In this document: piece by piece, positions 28,801-42,000 of the stretch
How positions within the stretch are numbered: position 1 is the stretch's first letter
Layout: each line of letters starts with the position of its first letter
Origin: Antedon mediterranea
Taxonomy: Eukaryota; Echinodermata; Crinoidea; Comatulida; Antedonidae
Reading direction: 5' to 3'
DNA length: 60,000 nt
Assembly: GCF_964355755.1 (NCBI RefSeq)
Contig: NC_092672.1
Span: forward strand, 6,450,001 to 6,510,000
Notes under the pieces: model-generated
Seen by the model: only the letters and a program-made list of their open reading frames with translations
Told to the model about the DNA's origin: nothing
The model's database searches: none
Translations under genes and position numbers: made by a program

Positions 28801-31800
28801 CTTGGAAGCAGTTCGTATATAGACATCAAGTGCTCCCTTGAAAAGAAAATGGGCTGAAAAAAAAAATTTAACAAAATTAATTAAATTTTAAAAAATATTT
28901 AAATAAATAAAAATATTTTTAAAAAGACAGTAATATTCTGGTCACTTTGTAATTTCATGGGTTTGTTTGCATGTACATTACTAATAATTGTTATTCTATT
29001 CTACATGCATCCTCCAAGCAGACAAAAAACGGAAATATGCTGGTTGTCAAGATTATTGAGTTAAATTTTGGGCTCTAACATGCTCATTTAATCAATGGAT
29101 TCAACTAAAGATGATTTCATTTAAACTTTGAGCTTGAACATCTATTCAATGGATTAAACTAAAGATGAGTTCATTTAAGTTTATGTTATATGATGAAACA
29201 TGTTCTCTAGTGTATTATAAATCTTGGTTCTATTTCCTGTTTTCTCATATGTTTCTCTATGATAATCAACTTCCTGTTTTCACCTATGGAACATAATGTG
29301 AATTACCATATATCTAACATAATGGATTTAAATTCATAACACTTAAAATCAATCCATAAAACTTAAAATCAATCCATCAAACTTAAAATCAATCCATCAA
29401 ACTTAAAATTAATCTGTCAAACTTAAAATCAATCTATCAAACTTAAATTCAATCCATAAAACTCAAAATCAATCTGTCAAACTTAAATTCAATCCATCAA
29501 ACTTAAAATCAATCTATCAAACTTAAAATCAATCCATCAAACTTAAAATCAATCTGTCAAACTTAAAATCAATCCATCAAACTTAAAATCAATCCATCAA
29601 ACTTAAAATCAATCTGTCAAAGTTAAAATCAACCTGTCAAACTTTAAATCAATCCATAAAACTTTAAAACAATCCATAAAACTTAAAATCAATCATCAAA
29701 TACACAGAAAAGGTACAGAAAAACCTGAAGTCTCTCTCACCATTAGTCCAATCTAGATATACATCGTTAAACTCCCAGTCCAGATGTTCTGTGGTGTTGT
29801 AACAATCTTTAGTACTGAGCCATAAATAATTCCACCTCTGAACGGTTATGATGAGTCTACCATGAAACAGCAATCTCATCTTGTCCCAGAATGGTAAAGG
29901 TGCGCTGGGATCAATGGAAGGCTTGTTCAAGTCGTTCATGCATATATTCACTTGACCCCAAGTCGGCTCAAAACATGGACCATATGCCAAGTCCCATGAA
30001 TTTATATCTGGATAATTAAAACAAAACAAATATTAAAAATGGTTTTAAAAAATTGGTACAGAAATGAAGATTTTATTATTTGATTTGATAATAATATTTA
30101 TTTGGTCACGAACCAGATTCTGCACCAACTCAACTCATTATCTGATGTAATACATTCTCTCTGTCGCTGTTAACCCAGGAGTATCAATGGGTACCGTGTG
30201 AATTCATAAACGTCACATGACTTGATCAATGACATTTTATTTCATTTATCTGTATCTAAACAACTACAAATGTACAACAGTAAAATATATAGGAATTACA
30301 GATAACAGAAAGAAACATGAGACAGGACCAAAAGTGAACTACATACTTTCAACAAAATTCAGATAATTTTATTATTTTCTTACCTGCTACTAAGTCATGG
30401 TAGAACTTTAGTGCTGGCATACTGCGGGTAACTATTGTGTTAGTCCATGGGGCACCCACTTCTACAACAGTTTCTCTTTTGGCTGAAATATGATAATAAA
30501 ACATTAATTACTAATATTTATTAATTTATCACATAAAGAAAACAAGATCACTTAAATGAGTAGCCAATAAACACAGATGAATAGACAAATGTGGAAAATA
30601 GATAAATGTGATTTTTGGAAATAATAAAAACTGTTTATGAGAAAATATATGTTTTAAAATTACGGTCGCCAACCCTTGCTGGCTCCCAAATTTGTTCCCT
30701 TAATAGAGGTTCTACTGAACATTAACAAGCAAGCTACAGTGTTATATGTGATTTGTTTACAATTATTTTACCTCTTAATGCACCAGCCTGTTCAGCTCCT
30801 AGCAACCGTCCCCACCACATCCAGTCAGTCAATTCCATTACTCGAAGAGGGAAATCCCTTAAACTGATATCAAGGTGTTGAACATTGCCCCTAACAACAC
30901 GGCACCATAGGGTAGTGAAGTGCATGTCATCTGGTGGGGGTACACTAAAATTTTACAAAATGATTATTATACATGTTACATAAGATTTATATATATTTTT
31001 ATATGGTATAGTTAATTCCATTCTGTAAGGGGCGGGTTTCCCGCTGTTGAATGAGTTTGAATAAAATAAAATAAAATAAAAAATATATTATAGATGACTG
31101 TTTATAATTTAATGAAATTTGGGACACCCTCTATTTAGGGAACACCCCTATCAAGTGAACACATTTGTGACCCCTTAATTGTGGTTCTGCTGTAGCACTA
31201 TAAGACTTATGGATCAGTTAGAAGAAAATATTATAACCTTGGCAGTAATTTCCAAGATATTAAAAAGGTTTCATTACCTGGAATGGTCTATTTCTTTCAT
31301 GATGTCAATAATATTTTTTCTACCATTCATCGATGGATCAGCTAGAATAATGACCTCTAAATCGTCAAGTGTTAGCGTCATTAAAGCAACGCGCATTGGT
31401 GTGGTGGCATACAGCTTCTGAGAACGCTTCAGATAGATGTCAACGTTCTTCTTTGCAAGGGATGTGTACAGTTCTGATATCTTGTTTGCTGGAAAACAAA
31501 GATAAATGGATGATAGACTGGTACTGGTTCAGGTAACCGTCTACATAGAGATATCTGGTAGCCATTGACATAAAGTTGGCATTTAGATTAATGACACTTT
31601 TAAGTGTACACAATTTGTTTTTGTTTTTTGAAAGTGAAAACTCTATCAAGTTCTGATAGTATCTTCCGAATTCTCAATATCTTAATATAAGAGGTAGAAT
31701 TCTTTAAAAATGAAAAATTTATGGAAATGGAAACTTGTTTCTTTTATCCTTATGGAAAATAAGTGTAGAAATACATGACTTACATGATAACAGCTCTCCA

Positions 31801-34800
31801 TGATTTTGTCTCAATTCAGCCACTTTGCTGCCAAGAACATCTAAACGACGTGCTGATTCGAGATACTCATCCTTCATCAGCTCAAAGAAATCACCCATCT
31901 TGACTTCAAATGGATCATCATGAATCCTCATTATCACCGACTGTTAAACAATACAATAACATAAATATTGTACTTGTATAAAGCCTTGTCCACACTATCG
32001 AACTAGTTTTACAAAAAAAGTGTATGCCCAAATATGGTAGTGATATGATGTCATCGTGTTCATATATAGGCACATTACATTTTTTTGTCACATAAAGTTT
32101 TATAGTGTAGACAGAGCTTAAGACAAAGTTTTTTTTCTAAACCAAGTAATGAATATTTTAATTACGAATATATGTGTATACAGAGTTTGTGCTAAATTGA
32201 GAATGTGTCTCATGGATTATACCACTGTTTGAAGGATGTTCAAAATTGTTGGTACTCTTGAGTGTATGATCTCGCTTTGATGGGGAAAAAGACTATGTTG
32301 GTTTATCCATAAAAGCTATAAGCACAAAATAGACTACTGTATCTAAAAGTTATAGAAACAATGACAGATACACAGAGATGCTATTTAATACAAGCCTGCA
32401 ATTAGGTTAAGCTGAAACGTGTTATTTGGCCTTGAAGTATAGAATATAATCTGAGCTTATTTCAGGCCTGGTTTATATTTAAGCACTTACTTTCACTCTG
32501 AGGACAAAGTCAGCATACAGAGGTTCTTCTCCTTGTTTCTTCTTAAAATGAAGCATCTTCAACCATTTAACAATGTTGATAATCTAAGATAATTAAGTGT
32601 AAAAAGGACAAATAAATCGCCTACCAAAGTTGTTCTTCTATATCTCAAGATACTGAGAACTACAGTTTCAAACTTTTTTCGTTGCTTTAATAAATTGTTT
32701 TTTCTTTTTTCTTGTATAGAGGCTTTCCACAAGCCAGTGTGTGGCTATCTATCACTGTAATTCCTAAACTTTGTATTACATAATCAATACTTACAGCACT
32801 GTGGTTTGCAGCAAAGTCAAATTGATATGGGAAATCAACTTCTAGAGAACCAATGGTAAGACCCCTGAATGAAAAAAATCATTATTGAAATAAATTAATT
32901 AAAAATCAATCTCATACAAACAATGCTTTTTTTATGTGTTGATAATTGAAATAAATATGATTTTTCTAAATTTTATATGAAGGCGAGCAACTTGCTAATT
33001 AAAGGATTGAAAAACTATTTAAACTAAATTAAACTAATTTATCGTGGTTATAATCTTGTATTATCTCTTTGGAGGCTTAAGGAGTGGAGTTGAAAGAGTT
33101 GTGAGTTACACTAGGTTAGGATTGATTGCTGGACCTTGGGATTGGAAGGCAAACATGTTTAAACCACCAACCACCACTACAAAGAGTATATGATCTATTA
33201 CAAAATTAAACAAACCAAGCCTTATTTGATGGTGCAGTGAGGTGTTTAGAGTTACTGCGTTCTTCCAACAGTTGGGGATCATCTATTAGCTTCTCCATAC
33301 ACACAGACTACAAAACAAAGACAATACATATCGAATATAAGATGCCAATTTTTGTTAAAAAAAACAAACAGAAATTGTAAATTTTTACTTTCTACATGAT
33401 TTGAATAAAAAATACCCAAAGAAATCTGCTTTAAACTTAACAACAATTCATTACCTTGACATTGAAAAGATCATGACCTTCGAACCCGAAGCATAACTCA
33501 GGAACAGTGACCTTTAAGGAGCCTGCTTTTGTTTCCACTCTCAGTGATTTGATACATATACTATTCCTACATATCAAGAAAGAATGTAGTAAATCAACTT
33601 TTTTCTACGCAAGTGGTTAACTTTATTAAAACTACAAAATAACCTATTCAAAGTCTGATTTAATTATTCTAAATGTTTCATGTTTTTGGGGGGACAATAC
33701 ATCTTTAAGAGCAATATTGTGTTATCAGTTTAATTTAACATCTAACTATATCTAGAACACTGATGAAAACATTCAGAATGACAAAATACCTCATCTTGAA
33801 AGACACACTGTAAAACAATTGCACATTTCTTGCAGACAGCTCAATTAACGTCTCCGCAATGAGACTAGGATCACTGGATGGTGATGGAAGAGTTTCTGAT
33901 TTAGTTTTCTTTGGCAACATTTCTGAAAAACAGATAAAATAAATACAGTAATAAAGTGACATACATATTAGTAACTTTTTAAATATTTAAAGTAATATTG
34001 TGCAAACCTTTTATTTTCGATCCAAATTCTGTCAACTTTTTTACATGATGAAAGATGGTCATGTGACTTGTAGTATCCCATGATGCCGAGCATTTTGAAT
34101 TAACTTCAATATTCACAATCTGTAAGAAAGACAAATAAAGGAAGAGATGGTCACATGTTTCTAAGACTGGTTACATAATTTGTATTATGTGTTTTAGAAA
34201 CAGTTCTATAGGTTACCTTGTTAACAGATGAGTGAGTAGCCACCAATTTGCCAACATCAATCCAGGAATCTGGTAGCTCACTGTATGTTACACAATCAAT
34301 GGCCTGAAAAATATAATATTAACGACTTATCACTATGTCTTTTATTCATTATTTAAGATAAAAATGGAATTTAAAAAAACATGAAATAAGTGAAATTTCT
34401 TACTTACTTTTTGTATCTTCTTAACTTTTAAAAACTTGAAAGCTTCCATTGTAAACGAAGAAGATTTATCTACTATAGCAGAGACCGAATCCAATCGTAA
34501 CATCAAGCATTCTAAAAAATAAATGAATTATTACCAGGTTGCTCACTCAATCCATCAGTCACTACCAAAAAGTACTCGTAGACAAACAGACAGACAGACA
34601 GACAGCGTGTTAGCTGTTTTCTATTGAACTGTTAATTCTGGTTTACAAATATTTATGAATAATATTAATAACAGATAAAAATAAAATGGCTACCTTCAAG
34701 ATCACTGCATATGAAAAAATTAAAATGCTCAAGCTTCATATCTATCTTGAGATCCCGCCTGGGCTTGATGCTTATCTGTACCTTAGCCAAGGGTGGTGAA

Positions 34801-36010
34801 GGCCTGGCTGTCGACTTCTGTTTGTCAGAGTAGAAAACCTTGGCTAGGTGGGCTAGCAGCTTCAGCAGGTCTAACGATGATTCTAGTTGAAGGTTCTTTA
34901 GAGATCCGTTTAATGTTAAAGAATCTGGAGTGTGTTGGAACTTTAAAAAACAAAAATTAATTTTATCACATTTTAGGTATATTATTATATATAATATTCT
35001 CTTTGCTACTGTTTTTATCTTACTTTTATATTGCTTGTAACCTCACAATAAAATATGTGCTTACAGTACTTTTTTTTATAGTAAGTTATTGTTAATTCTT
35101 GTCTACACTATCAAACTTTATGTGACAAAAAAATGTGATGTTCCCATGGACATGATGATGTCATAGCACTACTAGTGCAAACTAGTTCGATAGTGTATTT
35201 TAAATCAAATTAGGAAAGCATTGGGTTAGGTATCTGTGTATCTGTTACACATTATATGTAAACATCTGTTTTGGCCTTTTTTCTTATCCACATAAGTAGT
35301 AAACTGGATAATGTCTTACCTCTAAAGTATATGAATTTATTGCACACGGGGCACCCCATACATGTTTATTGGGAGGTAGACTGGTATTTGGTGCCATTGC
35401 ACCATCTAATACACAGAATAGCTTGTCTACTTGCAATACACCACTGAAAATGAGAGATTAAAATTATTTAAATACAAAAAAGATGACAAGACAACTTTAC
35501 AATGAAACATTTGCAGTTACATTTTGTGTCTGAAAAAAATCAATACATTTACAAATGAGATAAAAAATATATATACGATTCACGAACCTTAAGTTTCTTT
35601 GTTGCCGTTTTAATAAAAATGCTGTAAGAAAAAAAAAACTTTTAAAAGAGACCCAAAAATAGTCATTAAAATGTCTTAATTATATCTTATGTATTGTTAT
35701 TTTACCATTATTGAATATAAAAATGTTTTTGAAATGAAATGAACATAATTATAGTATCACTTGACAATTTTTTAGTTTGTTTGTTTGTAAATATAATTGA
35801 CACGTACTGTACCTCTATCAATAAACACTTTAAAACCTAGCTTAATTGTAGAGCCAATCATGGAACACTTAGGTAGCTTGGGTAACACAGTTGTTATGGA
35901 GAAATCCTGTAGGTCAAAGTCAGCATCCACTGGTAGAGAAAACTTGGAAATGAAATAAGATAGTCTGCAAAGACAATAGACATAAGTATATTATGTTGGA
36001 TGAGTATGAA

Positions 36011-36048
<38 letters not shown>

Positions 36049-39000
36049 TAAGGGTTATATCTAGGAGATATTTATGTTTTCATTTAATCATCACACACTT
36101 TTCACTGTGCAGCAAATATACTGTATATGGCCATTCGGTTCTCAGTACTTTCTCCAGAATCATAGGAATATTGAACATCACATGTGCTTGACATGTATCT
36201 CCTAGTATCATGTATCATATTTCATTTCATTTCATTATTTATTTGGTCTATTTATGTATATACATAAACAAAAACCTGAAATTGGGGAGACCAGGGTCAA
36301 CCTAAGTGAACTTAATCACTGTAACCCTAACCTTACATGATACAGGCACCATGTGATACAAAAGAGATATTGCCAAATATTCCTATGATACTGGGATATT
36401 ACAGTATGTGGAGATACAGCACTGAGAACCTGGTAATATGGTAATGTGACCTGTTTTAAGGATATGGAACATGTGAAATAGGAGTTTTTGCAGAAACAAT
36501 TATGATGGCAAGTTAGTGATGTTTGTGAATGGCTCCCTGACAGATTTAACTACAGAAGAACACATATAATAATTGTGCTGCTTCTGTTCCCAACAAAGTG
36601 TTCCCTGAAAGAGGATGTACCCTGAATAGGAGTGTGTAACTTACTTGCCAGCTTTCGGTATCTTTTGGACTGCCAGGTCCTGCTCAAGCAGCTTATACCA
36701 AGTCTTATAATCTCGTAGCATGCCAAACCAGAAGTTAGCCTCTTCCTCATGGTAAGTAAAGTGACAACTATCTACTGCCACCCCTGAGTAAATACCATCG
36801 TCACAAGCCTATGAAACAAAAATAAAGTATGATAATTGTGCTGTGGAGTAGCTTTGCATCAGGGAGCTATGTCAGATGTTAAGAATTAGTGTTCTTTCTT
36901 TCTTTCTTTCTTTATTTACCCATAAATATAAATTATAAACATTGTAATAATATACAAATAATAATAATTATATCAAGGGAAGGTTCTTAATATGTACTTA
37001 GTATCAAGTACAAATTATGTCAGAGTAAGACAAAAAGTCTGACAAACACTTAAGGTAGGTCAGCTAGTCTAGGTCTAGGTAGTTGCTACTTTTGTAATAC
37101 CGTGTTGGATTAAAGCTTGGTTCCCACTAGGACGTAAGCCGCAACGCAAGCAATTGACCAATCACAAGCAACAGTTTGAATAATCCAATGATTTTGATTG
37201 GTCTACCCAGCTTACGTCCTTTCATTGCGTTCTAGAGGGAACCAAACTTTAGTACAGGTACTTGATGGCCTGTAAAACCTTTCAGATTTTGGCCAATCAA
37301 CTTTTCACTGAAAATATATTTTTAAATTATTGGTAGCAAGTAAAATTGCTCTGTAATTTACTTTTGAGAAGACAAGGTCTATAATCACTTACACCAATGG
37401 CTGTTTCAAAGCTTGACAATGCAAACAAACTAGATCCCTTATTGTTCTTGATTGTAATATCTAGAAAAAAAATATTTCAAAACAAATCATGGAACATTAA
37501 ATCTATTTGTCCTCTATTTAAGTCATGATGGTTTATTTAAAACAATCTGTATTTTAGTTTACCACAAAGAGAAAATGTTGAAACCAACGTTTGTTTACTC
37601 ACCTGTAAAATTTAAATTAAATGAAGCTTTTGGTAGAAATAATTCATTATCCTTGTCACATGACACAAGTTCCTCTGTATCAATGCTGCTAGTGCCTGCT
37701 ATACACTCACTGCTAAGATGTAACAACCTGTAAACACACACAATATATATTCAAATAAAATTCAAGAAATGGATTTTATTTCACAATGAAAATTATATAG
37801 AAATACTCTACACTATCAAGCGTTATGTGACAAGAAATGTGATGTGTCCTTATATGGACACGATGATGTCATATTACTACCATATTTGGGCACATCACAC
37901 TTTTGTTGCTACTTTGATAGTGTAGACAGAGCTTTAATCATCTTCATTATGTGCAAATGTGTCTTTCAGAAATAGTAAGTGTTATCCTGGTGTTTAGTGG
38001 TTGTATTTACAAATCACACTCAAGTGAGATATTTCACTTAACTCAATAAAATATAAAGTATTTCCTTTAAACTGTATTCACTTAGATAGGAGATTTTTAA
38101 GGGTAAGTGTTTTCCTTAGCCTAAGTGTGAATGATGAATACGACTACTGGTCTATTTAAGCTCTGTTATTTATCACAGTATAATTACAAAGGGAATTGTC
38201 CTCTTACCTATTATGGCTCTGAAAAGCAATCTGAATACTGACATTTTCCATCTGAAATCTTGCTTCCTAAAGAAGGAACAGTAATTCATTTTAATGTTAT
38301 TATCATTTAAAAGTTATATCACTATTACATTAAAAACACCATTTAATACCTAACACCTCAGCTGGTGTGCAATGGATATATCAAAATGATGTAGTAGTCA
38401 CCTTTGGAAGCTTATTTATGAATTTTGTGGCCCTTTGCTCTGGAGTAAGTTGTGGATCAGGATCGGGCAATTCTGAGTCATTTGTGACATCTTCAACAGG
38501 TTTAGGTGCTCTTGGGGGTGATGCAGTCATCAGAAAGCCTAAAAGGTAAACAAATTACAGTATTACTATAGTTCCATGGTATTACATACATAGTTGTTTG
38601 AAATATACAAACTTATGATGGTTATCTATAGACAAAAGTTAACTTTGCCGATAACTGAAATAATAAAAACCAAACATCTATCAATCAATATTTAATTATG
38701 TTAGTATGATTGCAAAAAAGCATCACATTGTTGTGACAAGGACAAGAGAATGGAGTTATCCTTACCTTCATGAAGCCGCAACGTGGGCTCACCTACCACT
38801 ACCTCAACTGCCTACAAATAAACATAACATTCCACGAAGCATTGTTTCAGCATAAGTTAAGTACAGTGCTAATTTTTGCAAGCCCTCTCCCGAAATATAA
38901 ATCTGCTAGTCATATATTTCTTTTATCAAACTCACTAAAAACTACCTGCAACACACTCTGCTGTACTTTATTTATTAATCTTGTCTTTTATTAGACTCTA

Positions 39001-42000
39001 TAATTCCACATTTATTTTTTAATTATTAAAAACCATAAATATATATGATTGGTTAAATTTTTTTAATTAGAAAGGTTAAAGGTGAAAGTTTAAAGACCTC
39101 CTTACCAGCAGTCGTTTATTGATAAGATCAGCTTGTAAAGATAATGCTAATGACGTAGATCCCTCAGCTACGTGAGCTTGCTCCCTAGCAACCTGTAAAA
39201 TAATCCTTGTTTATTTACGACCTACTCAAGATAATTGGCTCATAAATGTTTAATAGCATAAATAGTGATTCTATTCTATTCAGTTTTTTCAATGTTATGC
39301 AGACCTGTATATATTATACAGGGGCTTTCTAGGGGTTTTAATAGGAGGCTCTAACATATATGTTAATAGTTATCAAAAATGTCAATTTTGCTGTTAAAAA
39401 ATGATGATTTTAATTTTTTAGTGTGAAAATTTGCCAATTTAAAATTTACAAAACAGACAAATTGTGAGTTATCACAACATTAAGACAAAAGACAAGACTT
39501 CACATTGTTGTTGTTATTTTTGGTGTTTCACACCAAGGATAGCCCACTAAAGGCCCATTTACACTAGGACAATATCGATTGACAATAAAAATAGATAAAT
39601 ATGCATTTTTCATATATAAAACAAAAGAAATCGAACAAGTTTTCATCTTATAACTATAGGATAACCATCTATGATTCCTTAGATAAAAATAATATTTTCA
39701 CACGTCCAATCAAATGACGTCATAATAACAGCAATAATATCGCGACAATTTAATTTTAACTATTTTATTGTTTTTATTAATCATGATGTCATTTGATTGG
39801 ATTTTAAAACATATAATTTTTATCAAAGACAGCCTAAATAATTATCCTATAGTTCTGCTGTTTTATGTAAGAAACACGCATGATTATCTATTTACCGTCG
39901 ATCGCTATCATCCTAGTGTAAATGGGCCTTCAGTCCGTAGTGCTAAAAGTATAAGAAGTTTCATTTTTTGCTGCAGTGTGGCAATCAACGTTCCAAGGTT
40001 CCACGTGTTACAACTTACTGTTTGATCAATGCTCTTCAATAATTTGAATGAAAATTTTGAAACTGACAGCTTGGCCGACACAACGGTATCGTCATCTGCA
40101 CTGGCAGATAGGCTGATACTGCTGGTTGATATGTGAAGAAGTGAATCTGTACCAGTAGCATTTAGTAACATAAGGGTTACTGAGTCAATCTTTAAACCTA
40201 GAATCTGAAAAATGGAAACAAAAATGATGATGATGATCATCATCCTCATCATCATCATGATGGTGCTGGAAGTATTAAAATGTCCTTTAACACAATTAAA
40301 ATCCAACATACTGCGGTAACCATTCACTATTAAGGCTGTCTTCTAACTCAATTACATGTGTATTACCTAAATTACTCTTGGGAATAACCAGACAAATTTT
40401 TCAGACTACAAACAATTTACACATGTAAACTGAAAAAAATATATTTCATACTTCTTTTTATTTACACTAATATGGTCAAATTGCTCCTTATCTTGTGGTT
40501 AAGCAGCTTGCTGTTTATTGAAAAATCCACCTAAAAAATCCCCATCTAAAAATTTACACCACACACGACCATTACATGTGTAAACTGTAAAGTTTGAACA
40601 GGCTCTTAGTTACACAGTACTAGTTCCAAGCTTTGATTATAATTGAAATTACTGTCATAGTTTGGCAAGGCTTTTTTAAGGGTCTGCAGGCTGAGCTGTA
40701 TAGGTGCCTATAGTTGGATTGGATAGTTTACACTATCATCTAACAAATTGATAGGAATATGCACATTTGTAGCTACCATCATCATTGATTAGCATATAAA
40801 TAGAATCTTGTGCTAAATACACCTGGTGGCCCGGTTAAGTTTACACTAAACACAAAATCGCCATGATAACAAGACATAACAGAATAGTTTACTCTGTCCT
40901 CCAGGATTGTGTTTTGTATAAACTTGGTTCATTGAACATGAGTATTGTCTATTTATAAAATATAATCACTTTTTGGTTGGTAGTGTAATCTTACTAATTA
41001 TGCCTTTTTTGTTTATTGATACATATTTAATCACAATCATATTTTTTATATTGATTTTGGTATTTCATCTTTTTAATGTTAATTAATTTTGTTTTCATGT
41101 GTATTTATATAATTTTGTACATATTTTATATTTTTTTGTAAATACAATGGTTTCAGCTTTTGCTGCTTCTTTTTGTGTTGATTTTTATACAGAAATAAAT
41201 AATTATTATAATTACCTGCACTAATCTCCTTATTGTTGGAATTATGTAATTTTTCACCAATGATCCTAAAATAAAGAGAAAAATTGCATATATTGACACA
41301 GTATTGACTTGTTATTGGCTACATGGTCAAAAGTCTTTTTTTAGTTCTATGAGTTGATAACAAGGCATATTTATTTTTATCTGGATAATCTGGGTACTCT
41401 TACATCAAAGTGTGCCATTTATAAAAAAAAATAATAAAAAGTTTGAACAGTTATTTGTGTCTCTTATTAACTTTGAGTAGCTGTTATTATTAATAGAATA
41501 ATCTAGCTTTGAATGTACAAAATATGTGAATATTGAAATGTGGGCAGTGACATAACACAATGGGCAAAGGCCCCTGGTTTAACACTCGTAATGGGGCCGG
41601 GGCCCTCCAATGCTTGGCAGTTGTTGGCTGCTTATTCTCTGGACCCCTGAAGACCCTGGGTTTAGCCAGTGAGCACTTATAGCTGTTACGCCACTGAATG
41701 CGGGATGAAATGATCACAGGTCTGTACATTACCTTGAGATTTCTTTGGTTTTTTGGCTTCATGAGCCAGACTGCTTACTTTTTGTCCATGAGCTAAATCA
41801 GCTCGTATGCTCATCTCTCCAATATGCAATACCATTGGATACCTTGCAAAAAAAATAAATAACAACAAATAATAACAAAAACTCATTAAAATAAATAAAT
41901 TCATAAATTATAATAATGTAAATAATCATCAATCTTGTTTTAAATATAAATAGAAAAACTTTAAATATTTCATTGAAAAACACATGATAAATCACTTACT

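Larger units (their letters stand above)
35320..39192 (-). other. BLTP2: BLTP2 exons 7-16
   Basis: Exons: 39106-39192, 38766-38811, 38402-38538, 38208-38266, 37603-37727, 37393-37460, 36645-36808, 35813-35964, 35588-35621, 35320-35443. Phases agree at every junction. Exon 13 has the aromatic-rich stretch [21 protein letters not shown]. Exon 15 is a 34-base microexon whose only frame-compatible donor is GTTCGT. It is required because exon 14 ends in phase 1 and exon 16 starts in phase 2. Exon 16 carries [17 protein letters not shown], resembling the vertebrate MHVWGEALVLDSFTLQ segment as I remember it. Confidence 0.85.
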
